Position numbers and translations under genes: made by a program. A stretch of DNA of 23,035 bases from Ignavibacteria bacterium (GTDB lineage: Bacteria; Bacteroidota; Ignavibacteria; Kapaibacteriales; UBA4661): positions 1 through 23,035 of the forward strand of contig JAAFHM010000016.1 in the NCBI GenBank assembly GCA_013298375.1, written 5' to 3'. Positions 15,759 to 23,035 of the stretch are shown here, piece by piece (positions within the stretch are counted from its first letter, which is position 1; each line of letters opens with the position of its first letter). Below the pieces are notes generated by a model. It searched no databases, had not been told where the DNA came from, and worked only from the letters and a program-made list of their open reading frames with translations.

Positions 15759-16304
15759 TTACTTGACCAGTTGGGAAATTTGCTTAAACATATCTGTTCC
15801 AGCAACAACGCAGAGTTCAAAGAGAACAGATTCAAGCGTCGTAATGACACATCCTGCACGGCGCATTCGCTCAATAGCGATACGCTTGTCATTGGGTTTA
15901 CGTGAAGAAACACAATCTTCAATAATCACGGGGCGATACTGCCGCTCGCGCAAATCCAATGCCGTTTGCAGGACGCAAATATGGGCTTCAATACCGACTA
16001 GCAAGATTTGCTTTCGCCCTAGATTTTCCAATGAATCAAGAAATTCCTGCTCACCACAACAGCTAAAGGAAATTTTTTCCATGGGCGAGTAATAATCCGA
16101 AAGCGCCGTCTGAAAACGGGGAAGCGTTCTACCAAGCCCTTTGACGTACTGCTCGGTCACGATAATCGGCAAGTTGAGGGTCTGCATACCAATAATGAAC
16201 TTCTCAATATTGTCAGCAAGCTCCTGTTGCTCGTGTATGTGCGGAAACAACCGCTCTTGGGCATCGACAACGACAGCAATCGTATTATCACGGCGAATTT
16301 TCAT
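15759..16304 (-). CDS. isochorismatase-fold cysteine hydrolase
   Basis: A 181-residue enzyme with the catalytic triad of the isochorismatase-like family: D14 in VVVDAQERL, K77 in MEKISFSC and C110 in GIEAHICVLQTA; the nonprolyl cis bond site is before the cysteine loop. Members such as YcaC, nicotinamidase and N-carbamoylsarcosine amidase differ in substrate, and nothing here identifies this one; it lacks the metal-ligand D-x-H of nicotinamidases, so it is not a PncA. ATG 16304 (MKIRRDNTIAVVVDAQE) is chosen as homology begins there; ATGs at 16325 and 16388 are possible. It heads the minus-strand operon and is divergent from the kinase gene. Confidence 0.85.
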   Translation of the reverse strand: MKIRRDNTIAVVVDAQERLFPHIHEQQELADNIEKFIIGMQTLNLPIIVTEQYVKGLGRTLPRFQTALSDYYSPMEKISFSCCGEQEFLDSLENLGRKQILLVGIEAHICVLQTALDLRERQYRPVIIEDCVSSRKPNDKRIAIERMRRAGCVITTLESVLFELCVVAGTDMFKQISQLVK

Positions 16305-16634
16305 GATATTTTTGAGCAGTGGCATAACGTTAGGAAATTTGGAGTGCGGACGATATTCGCCTAAGCGAGAAATGAACGGTGTTCTCACTTCCGCCGAACG
16401 ACATCTTTTTGCGCTCTATTCCCGAAAATACGGGAAAACTTGCAGGGAAACAACGGGAAAATGAGGCAGATAGTGAAGAGTCAATAATACCCTTGAATTT
16501 CTTTTCATAACGACAAGAAGGATATTTTTTTGTAGCTTTGTTGGTAAATATTGTGCATTTTTTCTGCGCAATTTTGGGACTATACTTAGCGTTGCATGAA
16601 CCAATGTCGAATCATCTGACTGCGAACACAATCT
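16305..16634. other. divergent promoter region between the hydrolase operon and the kinase
   Basis: About 330 bp between two divergent starts. No gene or RNA is visible. The plus-strand side carries the TAnnTTTG box listed separately at 16533-16540. No clear minus-strand promoter box can be pointed to. Confidence 0.5.
16533..16540 (+). promoter_or_regulatory. Bacteroidota-type -7 promoter box before the kinase
   Basis: TAGCTTTG fits the TAnnTTTG -7 consensus of the primary sigma factor in Bacteroidota. It lies in a T-rich stretch 94 bp before the kinase ATG. No good -33 TTTG is seen at the right distance, so this is moderate evidence only. Confidence 0.4.
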
Positions 16635-19445
16635 ATGCGCATATTCTCACGTATTTCCATAGCAGCGAAAATAGCCATGTTAGCGGTTATTTCCTTCATT
16701 GCCCTTGCACTGGTCACCTTAGTTGCCGGATTGCAAATCCGCACCCTGCAATCTGCCATTACCGATTTAGGAGCAAACCGTCTGCCAAGCGTTGCCCATA
16801 TTAACGGAATGCGTGCTTCGTTGGGCGATTTTCGTGCGTATGAATATCGCCATGTTCTCACACTTAAAGCACAAGAAATGGGCGAGGTCGAAACACTGCT
16901 TGCAGCCGAGCGAGCAAGGTTTCTGCGGCATGAAGAAGCATTTAAGCAACATATTTTCTCCCCCGAAGACAGCAGTGGATACGAGAACTACAAGCGCATA
17001 GAAGAGCAGTATCTCGCTACCCACGAGCAGATAATCACTCTCTCGCGTGCTAATCAAAACAAAGAGGCTCTTGAGAAAATTCTTACCCTTGGCAAACAGC
17101 ACTACGACTCTTGCCGAAACGCCCTACAAAACCTCATCGAAATCAATATTCAAGCCGCAGACAAAGCGCAGCGCCAAAGCATGGAAGCGGTGCAGAAAGC
17201 ACTAGTAGTCTTGTTTCTTCTCCTTTGTGTTCTCGCACTTATTTTTGCCGGATTATATTTCCTGTTCATTCGCCTTGTTCTACGCCCCTTGGCAACGGTA
17301 AGTTCGGCGATGAAACAAGCAGCAGACGGAAATTTAGAAGCAACCGTCAACCACGCCGCCCATGACGAAATTGGCTCTTTGACAAACTCCTATAATCTCA
17401 TGCTGGGGCGGATTGCCACCGCCTATCGGCAAATATCCACTCAGAACGACGAGATTACACGCCAACAGCGTATTATGGCGGTGCAATCGCAGTATTTAGA
17501 ACGTGCAAATTCCTCGCTTCGGCAAAACAACACCGATTTACGCGAATTTATGCAACGAGAGTTTTTGCGCATCGAAGAACTGACACGGCACAAAGACATT
17601 CTCGTCGAATTTTCCAAACGCAACGACCTCCATAATGGCAATCTCCAATCGGCTTTTGCTGCTATTACCGAGTGCGGCTCACAGCAACTGGATGTACGGC
17701 GTGTCAGTATTTGGCTTTTGCGCAAGCGAAGTTTTTTAGGAGAGCGGGATACGACGGCGCTAGAATTATACGACCTCTACGATGCAATCAACGGACTCCA
17801 TGAGTCCGATCGCCGATTGGTTATGGAAGACTATCCCGTGTATTTTCAGGGTTTATACAGCCTTGATGTCATTGCTGCGACAGATGCAGCCACCAACGAA
17901 TACACCCGCGAGTTTGCCGAAACATATCTCCGTCCTCTGGGTATTGGAGCGATGCTGGACGTGCCGATGCGGAGCGGGCAGACACTTGTGGGAGTTATCT
18001 GTGCAGAACATACCGGCTCTCCTCGAGCATGGACACTGGAGGAGCAGATTTTTCTCCGAACACTCGGCACATTTGTTATGATTGCTCTTGATGCGGCAGA
18101 AAAGAATGACCAACGCGGTCTTGTTGCCGAACTCAACCGCGAATTGCTCCTTGTCAATACAGAAATTCAAGAAAAAAATATTGCCTTGCAGAATGCTCAA
18201 CAAATCGCACTGGAAGCAATTAAATTTATCAACGACCAGAACACGCTTTTAGAGGAAAAAACGACAGAATTAGCGGATGTCAACGGCGAACTACGCGAAC
18301 GCAATGCCATGTTTATTGACTCCAACAATGTCCTCGCCGATGCGTACAAACAGATTCAGCGCCAAAATGAACGCTTAGAGCGTATTACCATTGAGAAAGC
18401 GGCACAGCTAACCTCGCTTACCGACCAAAACTCTGCCTTACAACAAACCTATCAGGAATTGACCGAAGCATACAGTGAAATTAAACGTCAAAACGAACTC
18501 CTAGAGCAGCAATCTCGCCATGCGTCCTCCATGTCGCACCTCATGAACGACCAAAATACGCGCTTGCAAGACGTGAACAACGAATTGGCAAAAACCTACG
18601 GCGAAATCCGCCGTCAAAACGACCTCCTCCAAGATCAAGCACGGGCAATCGAAGAAGCAAACTCGCTTTTGCAAGAAAAAAATATTGCCCTTGTTCGCGC
18701 CGATACGGATAAAAACGAGATGTTGGGCATCGTCGCCCACGACCTGCGAAACCCTTTGGCATCTATTATGCTGGCATCATCAATCATCCGGCGCAATATT
18801 GAGCGCACGGGCGAATGCCCGCCCAATGAACTGAATCGCTATATGGGTCGTATCGAAGAGACCGCCGAACGCATGAATCTGATTATTAGCGAATTACTGG
18901 ATTTAAATGCGATTGAAACAGGCAATATGCGTATTGCGCAAAGCGATGTTGACCTTCAAGCACTAGCACACATCGTCCACGACGACTTTGCCAAACGCGC
19001 CGAGGATAAGCATATCGCCTTTACCTTGCAAATACCAAAAAACCGCATCCGAACAATCACCGACGGACGTTTGCTGCGCCAAGTATTAGACAATATTGTT
19101 TCTAATGCTGTGAAATATTCTCCTCTCCATAAATCTATTCACTTGAGTCTTGAGGAAATTGAGAAAGCGGGCAAGCCCTTTGCACAATTTAGCGTCCGCG
19201 ATGAAGGACCGGGGCTGAACGAAACCGATCAGGCACATCTTTTCAAAAAATTCACCCGTCTTTCTGCCAAACCGACCGCCGGAGAGCATTCTACGGGACT
19301 TGGCTTGTCCATTGTCAAACGTTTTGCCGAAGCACTTGGCGGCACGGTGCGCTGCGAAAGTTCACCGGAAAAGGGGCAAATAGGCGCGACCTTTATTGTC
19401 GAATTACCAATCATTACTGCATTACCACAAGGCGGCACGGTCTAG
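16635..19445 (+). CDS. membrane histidine kinase with 4-helix sensor, HAMP, GAF and long coiled coil
   Basis: A 936-residue sensor kinase. Order: TM1 (about 13-35), a helical extracytoplasmic domain (36-187) like the four-helix-bundle sensors of chemoreceptors, TM2 (189-215), HAMP (212-265), GAF (about 325-485; ending MLDVPMRSGQTLVGVICAEH and RAWTLEEQIFL), a long coiled coil (490-695), HisKA with phosphoacceptor H702 in VAHDLRNPL, and HATPase_c with N-box DNIVSNAVKYSP (about 815-826), G1 DEGPGL (856) and G2 GLGLSIV (about 887). The coiled coil carries three repeats of about 42 residues with DQN, YxEIxRQN and LL positions. All catalytic motifs are intact. No receiver domain or adjacent response regulator; the partner may be the orphan LytTR protein or lie elsewhere. 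purQ follows after 67 bp. Confidence 0.92.
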   Translation: MRIFSRISIAAKIAMLAVISFIALALVTLVAGLQIRTLQSAITDLGANRLPSVAHINGMRASLGDFRAYEYRHVLTLKAQEMGEVETLLAAERARFLRHEEAFKQHIFSPEDSSGYENYKRIEEQYLATHEQIITLSRANQNKEALEKILTLGKQHYDSCRNALQNLIEINIQAADKAQRQSMEAVQKALVVLFLLLCVLALIFAGLYFLFIRLVLRPLATVSSAMKQAADGNLEATVNHAAHDEIGSLTNSYNLMLGRIATAYRQISTQNDEITRQQRIMAVQSQYLERANSSLRQNNTDLREFMQREFLRIEELTRHKDILVEFSKRNDLHNGNLQSAFAAITECGSQQLDVRRVSIWLLRKRSFLGERDTTALELYDLYDAINGLHESDRRLVMEDYPVYFQGLYSLDVIAATDAATNEYTREFAETYLRPLGIGAMLDVPMRSGQTLVGVICAEHTGSPRAWTLEEQIFLRTLGTFVMIALDAAEKNDQRGLVAELNRELLLVNTEIQEKNIALQNAQQIALEAIKFINDQNTLLEEKTTELADVNGELRERNAMFIDSNNVLADAYKQIQRQNERLERITIEKAAQLTSLTDQNSALQQTYQELTEAYSEIKRQNELLEQQSRHASSMSHLMNDQNTRLQDVNNELAKTYGEIRRQNDLLQDQARAIEEANSLLQEKNIALVRADTDKNEMLGIVAHDLRNPLASIMLASSIIRRNIERTGECPPNELNRYMGRIEETAERMNLIISELLDLNAIETGNMRIAQSDVDLQALAHIVHDDFAKRAEDKHIAFTLQIPKNRIRTITDGRLLRQVLDNIVSNAVKYSPLHKSIHLSLEEIEKAGKPFAQFSVRDEGPGLNETDQAHLFKKFTRLSAKPTAGEHSTGLGLSIVKRFAEALGGTVRCESSPEKGQIGATFIVELPIITALPQGGTV

Positions 19446-19512
19446 TTTCGGGACGTGCAAAACGGAAGAACTGCAAAAATTATCCATTTATACCACTTCA
19501 TTTTTAACCTGC

Positions 19513-20199
19513 ATGAATATCGGTGTTGTTGTTTTCCCCGGCTCGAATTGTGACCGCGATGCGCTCCATGTCGCATCGTTGCTGGAAGATTCCCGCTCGG
19601 TCGCGCTTTGGCACAAAGATACATCGCTACCTGCAAACCTTGATTGTATCATCCTTCCGGGCGGCTTTTCCTACGGAGATTATCTGCGGTGCGGCGCTAT
19701 TGCACGATTTTCACCCGTGATGCAAGAAGTTGTGCGCTTTGCAGAGCGCGGCGGCTACGTGATGGGAATATGCAATGGCTTTCAAATTTTGACCGAAGCA
19801 GGTCTGCTCGAAGGCGCACTGCTTCGCAATACTAATTTATCCTTTATTTGCCGTGATGTATTTTTGCGGGTCGAGCGCACCGATACTGCCTTTACAAGCG
19901 CTGTCACCCAATCGGTCGTGCGAATGCCTATCGCACACGGCGAGGGCAATTATTTTGCCGACGAGGACACAATCCAAGCACTCGAAGACGAGGGACGCAT
20001 TCTTTTTCGCTATACCGATGCCGACGGGAAAACAACGCCAGAAGCTAATCCCAACGGCTCGCTGAATAATATTGCCGGAATAATGAACAAACGCGGTAAC
20101 GTTTTCGGCATGATGCCCCACCCAGAACGCGCTTCCGATGCGGTCTTGGGCAATACTGATGGACTGGGCATATTTGCCTCGCTGCTACACACATCTTGA
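19513..20199 (+). CDS. purQ: phosphoribosylformylglycinamidine synthase subunit PurQ
   Basis: A 228-residue class I glutamine amidotransferase supplying ammonia to PurL in the fourth step of purine synthesis (FGAR to FGAM). Motifs: VVVFPGSNCDRD at the N-terminus typical of PurQ, ILPGGFSYGDYLRCGAIA (47-64), the nucleophile C87 in GICNGFQ, IAHGEGNY, and the H203/E205 pair in MMPHPERASD. Length is normal for the small-subunit PurQ that needs PurS. The frame opens earlier at 19396 inside the kinase gene, but the protein clearly begins at MNIGVVVFPG. No purS or purL is in the window. It probably has its own promoter or reads through from the kinase. Confidence 0.95.
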   Translation: MNIGVVVFPGSNCDRDALHVASLLEDSRSVALWHKDTSLPANLDCIILPGGFSYGDYLRCGAIARFSPVMQEVVRFAERGGYVMGICNGFQILTEAGLLEGALLRNTNLSFICRDVFLRVERTDTAFTSAVTQSVVRMPIAHGEGNYFADEDTIQALEDEGRILFRYTDADGKTTPEANPNGSLNNIAGIMNKRGNVFGMMPHPERASDAVLGNTDGLGIFASLLHTS

Positions 20200-20232
20200 A
20201 AAACTACGCGGCTTCTTCTCTTTACCTATAAA

Positions 20233-20276
20233 AAAGCCCCAATACACAAGCATTCTGCTTGCTGTATTGGGGCTTT
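20233..20276. terminator. bidirectional hairpin terminator between purQ and the TIG gene
   Basis: AAAGCCCCAATACACAAGCA pairs with its complement at 20256-20276 with one bulged base and a 3-base loop. On the minus strand it ends in six T, a good intrinsic terminator for the TIG gene; on the plus strand the T run is only three, a weaker stop for purQ. Confidence 0.8.
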
Positions 20277-20341
20277 ACCCTATCTCATCATTCACTCGCC
20301 CTTGCGAGATTCGAGAGATTTTTTTGATGATAATTCAACCA

Positions 20342-20373
20342 ATGAGGCTCTCAATCAGCATTGAGAGCCTCAT
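20342..20373. repeat. perfect 14-bp stem hairpin after the TIG gene
   Basis: ATGAGGCTCTCAAT (20342-20355) and ATTGAGAGCCTCAT (20360-20373) are exact complements around a 4-base loop. It lies 11 bp past the TIG gene stop and has no T run on either side, so it may protect the mRNA end or act with the terminator at 20233-20276. Confidence 0.85.
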
Positions 20374-20384
20374 GCGGAAATGGA

Positions 20385-23035
20385 TTAGCGTTTGATAAGT
20401 TTATCGGTAAATCGGCGTTCGCCGTCGGTCATCTCGAAGATATAGACACCCGTTTGAAGGGCGCTCACATCAAGCTGTTGCGAGAATTTACCCGCACCAA
20501 CCGCTTGGGTGAAGAGAACCACCGTATTGCCAAGAACATCGGTGATACGCACCCGCAGCTGACCAGCCTTCGGCAATGTTGCCTCAAAGCTCACCATATC
20601 TTCTATCGGATTCGGATAAACGTTGCCAGTCATGGTTTCGACAACCGCAACTTCACGAACACCTACCCTGAAGTTTGTCGAGAACGAACGTCCATCGGGA
20701 TTGAGAACACGCAACGTCGGATCGCCAAAGAAGAATCCTGCTGAAGCCACAGCGATAATCTGATTTGCGTCCACACGGATAACCCGTAATGGTATGCCAC
20801 CAACGCTCACCGTTGCGCCCTGCTGGAAGTTCGAGCCGTTGACAGTAAATGTCACATCGAACGGATACTGCTGACGCACCACTTCAGGCGTAACACCTGT
20901 AATTATCGGACAGACGGCGCAAAGAACATTAAGACCAGTCTCTCCAAACTGCGTGTCAGGATTAATAACCTGGACAAATTGCGTTCCTTCGGTATTATTC
21001 ACACCAGCCGGAATAAACACGACAATCTGCGTTGGGGTTGCACTCAGTATCTGCAATGCCGTACCGCGATAGCGGACTTGTAAGCCCGGAAGCGGCTGCC
21101 CTTGCGGGGTACCACCAAAGTTCCGACCAGTGATGGTCAGGTTGAATGGCGTAGCCGTCGCATTGGTTGTGAACGGCGAAAGAGCCGTAATCACCGGAGC
21201 ATTTGGCGCAGTAATCGTGAAGGTTGCGTTCGTTGTCAGCCCATCCGCATTGGAGAGCGTTATAGGGAAGATACCTGGCGTGTTCAAACTTCCGGGAACT
21301 TGAACGATTACCTGTGTATCGGACGTACCAACGATTGCGACATTGGAAGAAGCAAATGTCACACGCATATTGCCACGGAAACCCGTACCGTTAATCGCCA
21401 ACTGGAATGGGAATATTGAGGCAGACGTTGAGGTCTGACCCGACACAGCACCGCTTGCTGTGAGAACACTCGTTATCGTTGGCTGTGGATAGCCAACACT
21501 AAAGAGCGCCGTACCAGTAGAGCCACCTGGATTAATAACCCGAATCGGAGCCGTGCCGAAGGTGGTCAAGAGACTCGCCGGTATAAGCACCACGATTTGC
21601 GTTGTTGACGGTGCCGGATTATTGAGAATCTGAAGCGGCGTATTATTAAACGTTACCGTCGCATTCAAGAAGAATCCTCTACCGGTGATCGTCATCGGGA
21701 ATGTCGGCGAACCAACAACCGCACGAGACGGACTCAGGCTTTGAATCTCTGCTCTTCCCGGATCGCTGACCGTAATGTTGCCTTGGACGGTTTGCCCGTC
21801 GGAGTTGCGGACGACAAGACGTATCGTTCCTGCTGCCAAATTGAATGACGAAGGAATGATGACACGGACCTGAGTTGAGTTTGCCGAAAGCACTGTCAGT
21901 GGAATATTACCATTCGCCGTCACCGATGTCCCTGCCGGACCAAAGAAGTTTGTGCCGTTGATAGTGGCAATAAACGCTACCCCAGTTGCAATCGTTGACG
22001 ATGGGGAAATACTGGTCAAGGTCGGCACACCACCAGCAAGAAGCTGGAACGGAATACTTGACAATTGACCATCTTTGTTCCGAACGGTAACAAAGCGCTG
22101 GCTGACCGAACTATTGAACGTACCAGATATCGTCGCCCGAATCTCTGTCGCCGAAGCGCTTTGAACGGAAATACGAAGTTCTGGGCTGATGGCAAGCGGT
22201 GCATTGCTGATAGAGAAATAGACACCGAATGTCGAAGCTGTATCAATTGGAACGGTGGTAATATCGAAGTTTGTACCGCGAATAACAATTGGAATATCTT
22301 GACCATTCACAATCGCGCTATTCGGTGTAACACTAGAGATAAGCGGTGGCGGATTATAGGTAAAGAGCCCCGAAGAAACTCCCACACCATTCGTTGACGT
22401 AATTCTGACCGGACCTGTACGAGATACCGACAGCGAACCAACGGTAACCGCCAATGGACCAGTAAGGACAGCAGTGACCAACGTGCCATCAGGCGAGAAG
22501 GTACCGGGTTCAGCACTGACGCTTGCCAAAACATCGGCGATCACCACTTGCGTTATACCCAGAAGATTTGTACCAGTAATACGCACTTGCGTACCAATAC
22601 CGCCCGCTGTTGGGCTAAAGGATGTAATCGTTGGCGGTGTGCCGACAATAAAGTTCATTATCGAAGTGCCAGACCCTCCGGGGAAGTTTGGTCCAGGAGG
22701 ACGCGAAACCGTGACCGGTCCCGTGACTGCACCCGGTGGAACAACAACCGATATTAAGTTATCGCCCAAGACCGTAAAGGTTGTGGCAGGAGCGCCACCA
22801 AAAGTTACGCTATTGGCACCGGTAAAGTTTATACCGCTAACAAATATCGTCGAGCCCGGTCCGCCTGATCCAGGACTAAAGCCCGTGACAGCAGGGAAGG
22901 ACGATGCCGCCGAAACCGTAATATCAGCAAACGTCGAGGCAATCGGACCGGCACCGGCAATCGTCGAAACAACCAAGCGTACCCGCGTGGTCAATGCCGT
23001 TGGATTTGTCCAGGTGATGGCAACATTATTCAATC
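20385..23035 (-). CDS. TIG-repeat surface protein with T9SS C-terminal sorting domain (N-terminus outside window)
   Basis: At least 882 residues; the frame is open to the window edge, so the true start and signal peptide are missing. It carries eight IPT/TIG (immunoglobulin-like) repeats of about 85-110 residues, each opening with a phrase such as PTITSFSPTAGG, PPLISSVTPNSA, PTLTSISPSST or CPIITGVTPEVV followed by an ITGxxF strand. The last 80 residues form a type A T9SS sorting domain: VYPNPIEDMVSFEA, LGNTVVLFTQ, LQTGVYIFEM and a final DKLIKR. It should be exported by Sec, cross the outer membrane by T9SS and be secreted or anchored at the surface; adhesion or a structural role is likely. 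An unusual CAVC pair lies between repeats 7 and 8. Confidence 0.92.
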   Translation of the reverse strand, partial: LNNVAITWTNPTALTTRVRLVVSTIAGAGPIASTFADITVSAASSFPAVTGFSPGSGGPGSTIFVSGINFTGANSVTFGGAPATTFTVLGDNLISVVVPPGAVTGPVTVSRPPGPNFPGGSGTSIMNFIVGTPPTITSFSPTAGGIGTQVRITGTNLLGITQVVIADVLASVSAEPGTFSPDGTLVTAVLTGPLAVTVGSLSVSRTGPVRITSTNGVGVSSGLFTYNPPPLISSVTPNSAIVNGQDIPIVIRGTNFDITTVPIDTASTFGVYFSISNAPLAISPELRISVQSASATEIRATISGTFNSSVSQRFVTVRNKDGQLSSIPFQLLAGGVPTLTSISPSSTIATGVAFIATINGTNFFGPAGTSVTANGNIPLTVLSANSTQVRVIIPSSFNLAAGTIRLVVRNSDGQTVQGNITVSDPGRAEIQSLSPSRAVVGSPTFPMTITGRGFFLNATVTFNNTPLQILNNPAPSTTQIVVLIPASLLTTFGTAPIRVINPGGSTGTALFSVGYPQPTITSVLTASGAVSGQTSTSASIFPFQLAINGTGFRGNMRVTFASSNVAIVGTSDTQVIVQVPGSLNTPGIFPITLSNADGLTTNATFTITAPNAPVITALSPFTTNATATPFNLTITGRNFGGTPQGQPLPGLQVRYRGTALQILSATPTQIVVFIPAGVNNTEGTQFVQVINPDTQFGETGLNVLCAVCPIITGVTPEVVRQQYPFDVTFTVNGSNFQQGATVSVGGIPLRVIRVDANQIIAVASAGFFFGDPTLRVLNPDGRSFSTNFRVGVREVAVVETMTGNVYPNPIEDMVSFEATLPKAGQLRVRITDVLGNTVVLFTQAVGAGKFSQQLDVSALQTGVYIFEMTDGERRFTDKLIKR

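Noticed and set aside
15759..16304. Nicotinamidase (PncA) that would link to the NAD genes
   Set aside because: It has the D-K-C triad but not the D-x-H metal site of nicotinamidases, and it is 12 kb from the NAD cluster on the other strand.

Overview
The window looks like chromosomal DNA of a bacterium from the Bacteroidota/Chlorobiota (FCB) side of the tree. The rightmost gene ends in a type IX secretion (T9SS) sorting domain, a TAnnTTTG promoter box lies upstream of the large histidine kinase, and most genes lack a clear Shine-Dalgarno sequence. GC content is near 50% in core genes and lower in a middle block. The species cannot be named from this sequence.

Layout. (1) 172-3431: a nicotinamide-to-NAD salvage regulon on the plus strand. 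It holds a Nudix-winged-helix regulator of the NrtR type, a bifunctional NMN adenylyltransferase/Nudix hydrolase, and nicotinamide phosphoribosyltransferase (nadV). Two closely similar 23-bp inverted repeats, one before nrtR and one before nadV, are strong candidates for the NrtR operator, so the two transcription units would form one regulon. (2) 3458-6930: four minus-strand genes in tight order: a PD-(D/E)XK-like nuclease, a patatin-like phospholipase, a four-helix membrane protein and a muramidase without a signal peptide. They would act on DNA, lipid, membrane and cell wall; this is the most system-like unexplained unit here. (3) 7165-8417: an antitoxin with a frameshifted PIN toxin, then about 500 bp with no gene and eight tandem 11-bp repeats. 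(4) 8461-12940: a minus-strand housekeeping block with an orphan LytTR response regulator, RNase P RNA with its terminator, a zinc-ribbon coiled-coil protein, a Nif3-like metal protein and an EgtD-like histidine methyltransferase. (5) 13421-16304: a probable minus-strand operon of an isochorismatase-fold hydrolase, an APH-fold phosphotransferase and a FIST sensor protein. (6) 16635-19445: a 936-residue membrane histidine kinase on the plus strand, followed by purQ. (7) 20385-23035: a TIG-repeat surface protein with a T9SS tail, cut by the window edge and convergent with purQ across two hairpins.

How they work together: NadV makes NMN from nicotinamide and PRPP, and the NadM domain adenylates it to NAD. 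The Nudix domain of NadM probably clears ADP-ribose, and NrtR probably senses ADP-ribose or a related NAD breakdown product to set expression of all three. The rest is a mix of core genes and an accessory patch (about 3.4-8.4 kb) with uneven base composition and a decaying toxin-antitoxin pair.
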